A stretch of 64,000 bases of DNA from Cyclospora cayetanensis. Its lineage: Eukaryota; Apicomplexa; Conoidasida; Eucoccidiorida; Eimeriidae. The position numbers were made by a program, and so were the translations under genes. Each line of letters opens with the position of its first letter. Within the stretch, counting starts at the first letter, position 1. The stretch spans positions 62,001 through 126,000 of the forward strand of contig NW_020312767.1 of assembly GCF_002999335.1 (NCBI RefSeq), written 5' to 3'. This document shows, piece by piece, positions 34,646 to 44,627 of the stretch. The notes beneath the pieces are model-generated. The model was not told where the DNA came from and searched no databases. It was given only the letters and a program-made list of their open reading frames with translations.

Positions 34646-36908
34646 TCAGCTTGACTTTGCACTGCTGGAGAATCTTTTCAAGGGCACTGTTTCTGGCACC
34701 AAAGTGTCAGCAGCGCTCATCATTAGCAGCAAATCTAGAGGAATTATTCCACCACTCTTGTAAACAACGCGCAACTTCCAAGGCTCGCTCCATTCACATT
34801 CCCTCGGCAGCAAAGAAATCAGATCATGCAACTCGGGGTTTTGAAATGTTACTCGCTCCCTCGCTGGCTCTATCTGCACAACAAGTGAGCCGCTAAATGG
34901 TTTATTGATAGTGATATGCATTATACAGTCTTCGTAAAGCTTCCATATTGGGTCTTTCTCGTAGTCACTCAGCAGATCGTCAATGCGGTCATTTTCCATT
35001 ACTTCTCTCGGCACAGTTAAAGGCCCGGGGTTAAGGTCTAAATCCACCATTAGGTACTGGACATGACCCAGTTGTTCTATCACCTGATAGCCCGAGTGCA
35101 TCCCAGCCATGCAGGATTCCGGGAATGACAGGTTTTCTTCTCGCTGTGTCAGAAGTTTTGCGAATGAAGACCGGTACTTTATCCAGTTGAATAGTTCCTT
35201 CCCCCTGGAGCTCCGGAGTGCTGGCTTTTCGGCGTAGCGTACAGTCAGAATCCGATAGGCGTTGTTCGCAAATACTTCCTGAATGCTCACCACTTTGCCC
35301 ATAGCCTGAGACCTGTGGGCTTTCTCGAAGTCTACGAGCACAAAACACTTCTTTGGGTCTACTGTACTTACAAAGGGGTTCGAAATCGGAATGCGCCGCC
35401 GTATCTTCTTGAATGCGTACACAATTCCACCTACTATAAGAGCTGTGAGAGCCAGTGCTCCAGCCACTTCTAGCTTCCCCTTGTGTTTCCGTCCTACCGC
35501 CTTTGTTACGTACCAAGCACGTTTCGGAAAGCCTATATGCATGTTATTCTGAGACGAACTTGCTGTATTCGGATATATTCCATTTCCAACCTTGCTGCTG
35601 GTCAGCGATTTGTTGGAACCGTGGTCACTCACCAGCTGCTCACTGCTGTCTGTGACAGGTAGTTCATTTACAAGGTGCTGTTGGTCTGGTGTTGAGGCAC
35701 GTGGCTGAGTGCCCTTGTCGCCCTGTTCCCCACCTTCCGAAGCAGGAATAGCTGCGGTGGGGTCCAAATGCACCGCCTCTTGGATTGCATCGTACTCTTC
35801 CTGCGGTGACTTCTGTTGTTCCTCAGCGGCCTGGCTTACAGTGTTTCCTTCATCATGGGAGTTGTGCGGTAAGTCGTGGCATGCGGTTTCGGTTACTGTA
35901 TCTTTACCAACTCCTGGATCTTCTGTCCCCCAACCGTCGCCTGTTTCCACTGCTTTAATGATGCTGTTCACCAATGGTATAAACTCTGTCTTGAAGTAGT
36001 CTTCACTGCTGATCAAGTTGAGCTCCGGTTTTCCCTGAGGCACTTTATTCGTATCTTCAACGTCTTCAACGTGATTAACGAGATCGGACCATGAATGACG
36101 TAGATGACTGTTCATGCTATCAGAGAGTGTCCCGCTGGCTTCCAAAGGAGAATTTTCGTCAGGCACATCTTGAGTGCCTACAGAGGATTTTTGTTCCGAC
36201 TTTTCCTGTGTTTCTGAATCCTGTGGAATGATGGGGGTCTGTGGAGTCTCCAGGTCATTAAAACGATTTTCGGAAGTGCTGTTCGTTACTGGGGAGCTAT
36301 TTGTCGAAGCAGGCACTAAAGTGTGGGAATCATGAAGAGTGGCAAGCTTCCTTATCCCGGAGTCCTGGCCTTCCGTGGGAGATGGAGGAGACAAGGAGGA
36401 AGACGAACCATACTGAGCCTCTTCTTTGTTTAACTTGAGTAATGACTGTCCTGGGGTTAGTAGTTCTGTGGTTCTACGCCCATTGTTGTTGCGTGTACTC
36501 GTGGAGGCACCACGGGACACCGCGGGCGATTCTGAACTCACCATAACGGGCAAGCACTCAAATCTCTGATGTTTGCACAGGATAGAGTATGAGCACACCT
36601 CAGTAAAAGAGGTAGAAGAGCTGCTGTCTAATATTGTCAAGGGTAGCAAGACGCTACGATGCTCTACGGAAAAGACGAGAGGCCGAATATTCCTTACTGT
36701 CGCTGGCTTTCCGCCGTTCTTCAGCTGTTTTAAAGAAATAGCCCCTGTTCAAGGGGATTTCCTCCGATCGCCATTTGAATTTCCTCCACACACCACTCAG
36801 TGCCTCGCGTAACCTTTTGATGTGCTCATCTGTTGATATGTCCTGGTGAGTGACCCACTTAAAGATATTGTCTGGGTCTGCTTCAAGGTACACAGGTGCA
36901 AAACACAT
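34646..36908 (-). CDS. Unrecognised single-helix membrane protein with 2A-like NPGP motif (1-2 exons)
   Basis: The main exon runs from 36627 or 36649 down to 34646 on the minus strand. An upstream exon at 36908-36698 (starting MCFAPVYLEADPDNIFKWV) joins in phase across a 70-base intron with a GTAAGG donor, giving 730 residues; without it the frame gives 667. The 70-base intron is short, but the IWS1-like gene has two introns of 73 bases. The N-terminal half is polar, acidic and low in complexity. One membrane helix (LEVAGALALTALIVGGIVY) is followed by a basic stop, KKIRRR. The C-terminal domain after it looks folded (KCFVLVDFEKAHRSQAMGKV, then YRILTVRYAEKPALRSS) and contains DLDLNPGP at 35044-35021, close to a 2A translational-recoding core. 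The family is not recognised. Alternative starts are the ATG at 36649 and one about 35 codons further in. Confidence 0.75.
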
Positions 36909-39900
36909 ACAATTTGGCTCGCAACAAGATGAAGTGCATCAGCGAAGAAAAATCGCGTATGGCCGCCCTAATGCCATATAGTGCAAGTGCACTACGTGAA
37001 TGCCGACGTACTCCCATAGCCTTCGGTTGTAGGCACAAGGGTTGCCAAGTAAGAAGATAAAGCCTTGGCTAAGTCGCACAAGCGCAACCAGAATACACGT
37101 GAGTCTGTGGATTGACAGTGGGCAAAAAACGATGTCAGAGGCCTCTAGAGGTGGCAGCAAATTGAATCACTAAAGCTCGTATTCACTAGGCGTCCCAAAA
37201 TACTCAATTTGATAAGACTACGCATGCTTATATTCGGCTGGCTTTAGTTCCGGCACAAAAGCCTGACATACCATCGCTGAAACTATCAATATCAACATCT
37301 GGCCCAGGTGCGCTCATACTTGGGCTAGGAGGCTGGTCTGTGGCAAACAAAAAGCAACGCCTTCACCTTCACTCATGTCACTTTCGCTCATGCACGCATT
37401 TATACGTGAACGGGGTTAAGCCAAATGCTGCAATTACGCTCTTTCTTGTAATTACCGTTTGACGGGCCAGAAAGCGTTCCTGCACACCCTGTAGGTACAC
37501 AAGAACAGCAAAAGGAAAAAAAATAGGTTTTCTCAGGAACTCTGCGGTAAAAAATGCCCCCGAGTGCACGCTTACTGTGTCAGAACCTACCTAATAATAA
37601 GAAAAACAAGGAGAATTTCGAAAGGATAAGAACGTGTGACCTCCATCTCCAGCGTAGACTTTGACAAACTGGTGTCATTTCCATCCTTTTGGAGTCACAA
37701 AACAAGGGCAAATTTATCCAACACTGCATGAAATTAGGATATTATTAGGTTTGTGGGCTTTCTTTGCAATCTAATGCAGGTAAAGTCTCAGGTACGCTGC
37801 AAGTTCAGAATCCGACGACATATCATAACTTCCAGTGTCCTGTTGGTCTTTCTTCCGCTGAACTTTAGAGGCTTGCTTACACCTTGTATTCCTAGGTGAA
37901 TGCACCTTAATAAAACACATGTTAATATTTTTCTTTAAGCGTGAGGCTATTTAACGCGCATGTGAACTCCATCCTTTTCTTGGCGCGTCGCGTCTCGATG
38001 ACCGGTGGCTGGAAAATCTACGCAATTTTGCAGTTTTTAACCCACGGCTCATTGCCAAACTAATCACTACCACGAACCTTAACTGGTTAGCTTACAACGA
38101 TTTGCATATGAGATGACTGGAGAAAATCAAAACATCGATTTGCCCAGGAAGTGTGCTGTAAATACTCCTTTCCAGTACATCTGACCAATCGGACGCCATT
38201 CTGTCACTGTGTAGCGGAGTAACACGGCGTTTTTGCAAATCTCAAGGCAGTAGCTGTTTTTTGCAGCTCAATAAAGGCGCCTGGAATGGTAGAGTGGGCC
38301 CTTGTTTAAGAGGCGCTAAACAACTAACCTTGTACAAAACAGAAAATCGTGCATAGCAGTGTGCCAGTTGCATATCTTGCCACAGTACTGTCACTGGTCA
38401 ATACTTCGCTCAGTAACTCTTAATGCATGTCCCCCTAGGAGCAGCATCCGAGCACGGTTCCACAGTTCATTAGTGTGTTCTGGCATGCTTGATGGCCCAT
38501 CTACACACTGTCCATGCGATAGAAGGTAATAAGACGAACAAGCTCACGGCCAGGTTGCTAGAACAATTTGCCAGCCTCTCACGAGTTAATGCTCTTTCCT
38601 GCTCCATTGATTTCCCCAAAAGTTGGAAGTACTACGAAACTATCAGCAGTGGCTCCCTGAATAGAAGCCCAACTTCCTAAGTAAAATCAGGAATTTTTGA
38701 GCAGGAAGTAATCCATGTGGAGGCAGAAGATTCACAGGGAGCCGTAGACATGTTGGACTCTAGGATGGTGGGGAGCCGAAGACCAACTAGACCCGAGCTT
38801 TATTTGAATTGGCATTGGAAACGCCAACCTCATTGGTTGTCGGAGTAGCTAATGCGGAATAACTGTCAGAGGAATAATTTGTGGCTCTGGTAAGCAAAGC
38901 TAGTGGTTATGAACAGTTACCCTCGTCTTTCTTGGCAATTGTCCTTCCCTCACGAATGTTCTGCCTATAACAGCTACGTGCATACATTGAAGTTTCTTGA
39001 AAACTGCCCAGTAGTTGTTGGGGTTTTCTTCACTTTCAGATTTATGCGCAGGCACTCTCAGGTATGGTGTGTCTTCGTTTTTCCTTGTAGCTTTTTTGGG
39101 ACCTTAGAGTCGACTTTGCCGCATGCACCGATTATTTTTGCATCCAGAAACTGCGCTGTGACGGGGAGGGGGGCACTGGCTGAACGACTCTGCACTTAGA
39201 GTCCTTTTACATAATTTACTTCTCCTCTGTCTTCTCGTAGCCGAAGGCACAGACAGACCATCCCTCCGGAGATATCGGGGCATCGCTTCACCATCATCCC
39301 CTTGATGTAGCCCCTCCTTCGTCGTTGGCTGGTGTGTTTTCTTTCTCGCTTCCATCTCACTAGTGGCTAATGTTGCATTCACTATTCTCAATTGTACTCT
39401 CTTAAGGTGTTTGCCTGCCTGGGGAGTAATGATAAGGTAGAGATCTTCCCTATCGTGCAACCTCTAAGTCTAGCCATACAGGCACAGAACATAAAATGGC
39501 ATGTGCTTCGATATTAGGGGGGAGGGGAAGAGGCTGGCGGGGATAACCCAGGCTTACACACGTTCTTCTATACTAGTCATATCAACTTAGAAATAATTGA
39601 TTAATTGGATTGCTCATCAGGAAAATAGTTTTTTTTATTGCATCGAACAACAATCAGTGCTGCGGGCTTGTGGTTTAGATGCTACGGGCGTCCTGAATGT
39701 TGCTCTTCCGACACATCGAAAGCTCTGAAAACCGTGAACAGAAGGTACCACTTCGAAAAACACTCACTAACTTACTGTTGAGTTTGTATTGAGCCTCGAG
39801 TTGCCACGAAGCAGAGACAGATGAAGCATTACAGCCTTTAAGTATCGAGCAAACACTACTCTGCAGTAAGTAAACTTGGAAAACAAACCGGGTACACTTA

Positions 39901-41266
39901 TCCAGTAATAATAATAATTGGATATAAGTAGTGCAGTAGAAAATTGCCAAAATGTAGTTTAGCCCGTGACACATCACACGGCAACTTGCACGTATACTTA
40001 GCGTTCGAATTTGGCTTGGTCGGCAAGGAAATAGGCTAGCTGTCTTGAAGAAGCGCATAAAATTTTCCATCAAGCTTTGTACAGGGTTTGGGGCCTAGTA
40101 CATCCTTTGGAGATTGCAGACGAAGCGCTACACAAGTATACTCAAAAGGGATACGCCATGTATTAGTTGAGCGCGTTGTGCGCTCGCATGAAATGGGTGC
40201 TGGACAGTGCAGCTGATTCCGAATTGAAAGCACATTGGCACATGAGAAAACATCATTGACTCTCCGTCAGGAAGCATTCATGCGTAATTTTTTGCAAACG
40301 GTCGCGAAGGTTTCGGGCTCACGGAAGAGATCATACTCACGTCCAGTGTTGCCGCCTGTGAATGCTAATTATGTGTGCTAAGCTTCTAAGCACAACTAGG
40401 TGGGGATATCCGAAGTGTTCAAAGTGCGCGGCAGCGCGTAGCGTAGCTGTCCTCTTCCATTAGGCCGCAACCGTAGGGGCCGATGGCAAACAGGCGAAGG
40501 AGTTCTTCGTGAGGAAGGTTTACTAGGGTTTTGTATGCGCCGATGTGGTTTAGAGCAATTGGTCTCATCAAAGGAGGCCACAGGAGAGGCATTGATAGTA
40601 CAGGGCCGGCGGAACTAAGTGAACAAATTTGGAGAAAGTCTCGCCAGAGTTGATAACAGGCTATCTGATTTTGCGAAGTATAGCTGGATGGCAGAATATT
40701 ATGAGCTTTTAGAAAATGCAATGTATCGAAGGCATGCACTACTCATGGGCGAGAAGGCATGCACTCGTTCGCCGCCGTTAAAGTTTTCGTCTGTCCAGGC
40801 AGAACAATTTGTTCTATTTGTAGTTGTGCAACAGTTACCCATTGAAATACTCCACAACATTCTGATTCCGGTTATCAAGGGGATACTTTTGACGTATCCT
40901 CTCATGGTTAAGAGATTTGAGACCTCGTGACCGTTGGTACTTGAATGTCGGCTGCCGACTGCTGCTCGTCATACAGCAACGCATCCCGAAATATTTGCGG
41001 TAAACCGATTGGCTTTCAGTGTATTTCAAACAGTAAATTGTCGTGCAATTGAGTAACTTGAGCAAGAGAGGCCAGCTTTGCGAAGCCCGCAAGTGTTGGT
41101 GCGTGGCTTCCTAGGGTTTTCTGAAACAAAAGAAAGGGTGGAGGCAGCTTCATTCCGCCGTTCAGTTTACTCAGAGCTATTTCACAAAGCCAGCAACCGT
41201 GATACCACTGTCAGCCATATATCTGGAGGTGTTGTCGACAGAGGACCAACGTCGCACCACACGAGG
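36909..41266. other. Long intergenic region with a dispersed repeat
   Basis: About 4.4 kb without a supported gene. The part from about 38545 to 39150 is a copy of dispersed repeat family A. At 40419-40930 both strands carry open frames of about 100 codons that overlap. Neither has a family signature and I call neither. Confidence 0.5.
38545..39150 (+). repeat. Diverged dispersed repeat, family A, copy 2
   Basis: Same-orientation partner of 650-1350. Clear shared blocks are GCCAGGTTG followed by TTTGCCAGCCTCT, CCAAAAGTTGGA followed by GTGGCTCC, TCTGCCTATAACA and GCACTCTCAGGTAT. Similarity runs on and off over some 600 bases with indels. Confidence 0.6.
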
Positions 41267-41812
41267 ATGGGGAAGTGTAAATGCAACATCCGGGGCATTG
41301 GCCCATTTAGCTTGGCTGCTTGCGTTGTGCTCTTTTCCCTGTATAACATGCTTAGCTCAACAGTTGAGCTGTGCGCGGCTGTGCGTAAAAACTCCTGTGG
41401 CAACGGTTCTGACTCTGTGATCGCATTCAACTTTTTTTCCTCGTCATTTACGATAATTGCGGGTGCCCTTGGAGTATTATCCACCATAACAAAGTCTTCA
41501 TGTTTCGTTCTCCTGGTCTTAATTGTAGCGATCATCACCATGATTTGCGATGGGGCCGAGCTAGCAACAAACGCGATTTCCGGCAAGCCAAGCTTGTTTC
41601 AGTTCATAATGACCACACTGCATTTAGTCATTAACTCCGCGGCCATGGTTGTGTTCTTATCATACTACCGCGTACTTAAAAAGGGAGGCACTGGCAGGGA
41701 GAGGATGTCCGCAGATGATTTTAAGCTTGTTGAAGAGAACCCGCCTGCGGAAGGGGCAAACGCGTTGCCTCATGCGAAGACTGCATCGGAATACACCCCG
41801 CTGATGGCATAA
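41267..41812 (+). CDS. Four-helix membrane protein with MGKCKC N-terminus
   Basis: 181 residues from the ATG at 41267, in good context. The open frame extends 63 codons upstream, but that part has no membrane or domain features and I take it as 5' UTR. Four hydrophobic segments can be seen: ~13-33 (SLAACVVLFSLYNMLSS), ~55-75 (FFSSSFTIIAGALGVLSTI), ~78-98 (CFVLLVLIVAIITMICDGAEL) and ~108-132 (FIMTTLHLVINSAAMVVFLS). The N-terminus MGKCKC has Gly2 plus Cys4 and Cys6, which fits dual myristoylation and palmitoylation. The cytosolic tail is acidic and ends YTPLMA, a possible tyrosine-based sorting signal. The overall plan resembles MARVEL or tetraspan proteins but I cannot assign a family. A plasma-membrane or pellicle location is inference. 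Confidence 0.75.
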   Translation: MGKCKCNIRGIGPFSLAACVVLFSLYNMLSSTVELCAAVRKNSCGNGSDSVIAFNFFSSSFTIIAGALGVLSTITKSSCFVLLVLIVAIITMICDGAELATNAISGKPSLFQFIMTTLHLVINSAAMVVFLSYYRVLKKGGTGRERMSADDFKLVEENPPAEGANALPHAKTASEYTPLMA

Positions 41813-42650
41813 TCATGATAAAAGATCAAGTGGAGACGTGTTCGAGTGTGAGGTAAAGAGGAACCAAACTACGGGGTCTATACACTTCTGAGCAAGATGA
41901 CGACCAAAGACAATGTAGCAACACAACAGAGACGGGATAAAGAGGTAAAAAGAATACTTTGAAAGGAATACAAATCGCTTTTAAACTATTACATAGTTGG
42001 AATAGGCAATTAATATCTATGCGAGGGCGTCTTGTGTGGATGGCAGCGTATTGTGAAGGACTTGACGACGCACAAAATGAAGATGCGTGTTAGCGAGTGG
42101 CATGTGTTTGGAGACACGTCGTTTCCCCATGACGGCTACGGGCTTGAGTTGTGAAATTTCGGGGTGTGTGCTAAAACACATCAGCATCCACGTGGTGCAT
42201 TTTGTTGATTTGAATTGCTGATGCACTAGAAGCATTCAGCCCATGATGATAGCCTTGGCAAAACTTTATTGTCTCTAATCCTCAATTTTCCTTTTTCCCC
42301 TGGAAAAGCAGGTCCTATACGGGAATGTGCCAGCACTGCTTGGGAAGGAGCGCAAGATGCCGGGCCTAATTTTTTGAGGCTTCCCATCCCTACCCTACAG
42401 CATGCACGGCTTGAATGAACATTGAATCCTTGTGCCAAATAATATACTGCTCGGTCCATCTCGCCTATGTTGCCGGTTACACTTGTTTCTCATTCGGCCG
42501 AGGATTCAGAGGAGAGCTACGGGAGGTATTCGAAGGGGCACTTTCCGTACTGCACTAGCTGTTCAACTAATTGGCACAAAAAGCGAGAGGCTTTTGTGTG
42601 CGTAATACAGCCATTTCAGTATGCAAGCGCTCTAGCCCATAGTCGTCCAG
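41813..42650. other. Intergenic region between convergent genes
   Basis: About 840 bases with no supported gene. Confidence 0.4.
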
Positions 42651-42869
42651 CTACATTGTTACTGCTGCAGTGGCGAGGGCACTTCCGACCCCTATTAAGA
42701 ATACAGCCAAGCGCAGGTAAATACTTTTTAGGAAATTAGAGGAGAGCATTTTGTTTTGTCTCATAAGATAGAGTAACACCCATAGAACCACCGCCTGCAC
42801 GGCCGCTGCGAGCAAGGAGGCCCTGATGTTCTGTGCAGTTTTACGATTTCTTCTTTCTTCTCTCTGCAT
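42651..42869 (-). CDS. Small two-helix membrane protein (candidate)
   Basis: 72 residues starting at the ATG at 42869. A basic N-terminus (MQREERRNRKTAQN) is followed by two hydrophobic segments, ASLLAAAVQAVVLWVLLYLM and YLRLAVFLIGVGSALATAAV, separated by a polar loop of about 12 residues. The layout resembles very small ER assembly factors such as VMA21, but there is no diagnostic motif, so no name is given. Single exon. It could be spurious, since hydrophobic frames arise easily; the charged start followed by two clean helices argues for a real gene. Confidence 0.4.
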   Translation of the reverse strand: MQREERRNRKTAQNIRASLLAAAVQAVVLWVLLYLMRQNKMLSSNFLKSIYLRLAVFLIGVGSALATAAVTM

Positions 42870-43480
42870 CAAAGGACCTCGAATGCTTGCCTACTAGATC
42901 TCTATTAACTAGCTAGCTCCCCAAGCACACATCCTAACAAACAAAGCCAACAAACCTGGATCCCGGGAGACGGCAGGGGAGACGGCGCTGGCTGGGGGTC
43001 GGGCACTGCGCAGTGAGCTTTTGTGCTTGGTTGTTTTGCTGTGAAGCTTATCTGTATCATTCATAAACTATTTTGAAGCCGATCATAAGCTACATGTTTT
43101 CCCCCTCTTTTGAGTTGTTTGTGATTTTATCTCGGTGTAAGCAACAGACAGTGCAGGGGCCGCTGCTCGTGCTCGTGCGACACAAGGCCTAGGCTCTTTC
43201 TTGTGCCCTTTTTCCTCCAGAAACAAGCCCTCCTACTTGTCTTCAATTATCTACTGCTTGTTTTGGTTTGTTGGAGCAGCGATAACAACGAGACACCCCT
43301 GCCAATAACACGAAGAGGCAACCGGCGGGGGCCCGCGGCGACAGACAACAACTTGGCTACTGCGTCTTTATGAAGAGACCCTAAGAGCCGCAGTAGCAGC
43401 TGGGTGCCTTTAAGACGTCAAACATAACAGAGGTGTGTTTGTAGATGGACTTGAAAGGACCTTGATGCACCCTTCTGCTT
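42870..43480. other. Intergenic region between divergent small genes
   Basis: About 610 bases with no supported gene. It would hold both promoters if the two small flanking genes are real. Confidence 0.4.
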
Positions 43481-43994
43481 ATGTCTTTGCTCTCCTCTTT
43501 GGGCTACTGCGAAACACAGACTCCCAAATCCCAAACAATAAGAAAGCACAGAGGCAGCAACTTCTCGAGGCTAACCCATTTCCTTTGGATCATTCTAATC
43601 GGTTTACTGTTGCAGGGCGGACACTACCTCTTGACGTGCAAACCAATACAAGTAAGAGCTACTGCTGCCGAACAGAACGCCAACTCCCTGTAATGAAAAT
43701 GCACATTGGGCACGGCTGAGGTCCCTTAACACACCATCCAATTGTCTGTCTCATGGCGACTCTGTGCACACGACTGCGGCTCCCCACTACCCATTCAATG
43801 CAAGTATCATTGTTGCCCTTGTGGCTGGAGCACGGATTGTTGCATCCACCCATTTGCGCTTGCCATCCCTGTCCTATTTTTTCTTTCTGTATTTATCGCA
43901 GGAGGCTGTGTGGGGCGACCGTGGTGCTCCGAACCAGTCCAACTATAAAGTACCTATCTCAAATATAGTTTTTATCCTTCTCGCATTGCGCTAA
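43481..43994 (+). CDS. Small two-exon membrane protein (candidate)
   Basis: Exons 43481-43651 (donor GTAAGA) and 43902-43994 (acceptor TTTATCGCAG) join in phase 0 to give 87 residues. A hydrophobic segment (HFLWIILIGLLLQGGHYLL) lies in exon 1 and a second, shorter one (VPISNIVFILLAL) ends the protein, just before a final Arg. The linker between them is polar (WGDRGAPNQSNYK). Both splice sites are good and the protein plan is sensible, but I do not recognise a family and the gene may extend further upstream. Confidence 0.4.
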
Positions 43995-44627
43995 GGCACC
44001 CTGAGGAACTGCAGGCCACCAGGGATCATGAGGTGAGGACTAGTGACGTGCTCAACGCTGAATCAACTTTTACTACGGTGAAGGCTGTCAACATCAGGGC
44101 CTGCCGCACAGCGCGTTCTTGGCAGTTGTGTGCTGCCTGCCTCCGATGTAGAGGGCGATATTCGAGCCGCGTTGGGGCGGGTGGGGTCCCTGTTTGAGAT
44201 CCCCTCATCTTCAGCCATACCTGCATTCTGGCCCTTGATCTCTAAAGGCCGATCTCGCACCCTTCGCGTGCCTCCTTTCTCTCGAAGGCCTACCATTCGG
44301 TTTGTGCGTTGTTTGGAGCGGCTGAGGGCTCTGTCCAGCAGCAGCGGCCGCTGGTGCATTGCAGTGTGGCGTAGATCTAGGGAGGTCGGAGCGACAGCAG
44401 TCCTGAAGCAGCGCGAGATGCCTGAGTCTTCTCATCGGGGCCTCTAAAACGGACGCAGAAAGAAGCTGGCGGCTCGAGGCGTAACAAGGAATACACCAAA
44501 ATCAAGCTCCAGAAAGCACTGTACATGAGGAGGCCCCCTAAGGCCCTGGGCGCCGGCAGCGCAGAGGACCCCAAAACCTTCGGGGGCCCCCCCAGCCGCG
44601 GCTGCCTCCAGTATATCACACCTCACC
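43995..44627. other. 5' flank of the zinc-knuckle gene
   Basis: About 630 GC-rich bases. Open frames exist on both strands (for example 44130-44447 +) but have arginine-rich, featureless translations typical of GC-rich noncoding DNA. Promoter or 5' UTR is the likely content. Confidence 0.4.

Noticed and set aside
40419..40930. Overlapping ~100-codon frames on both strands
   Set aside because: Each is plausible in length but neither has domain features, good splice context or a partner exon. Overlapping frames on both strands are expected by chance at this base composition.
44130..44447. 105-codon plus-strand frame upstream of the zinc-knuckle gene
   Set aside because: Arginine- and serine-rich translation typical of GC-rich noncoding sequence; an overlapping minus-strand frame is as long, and no splice link to the gene was found.
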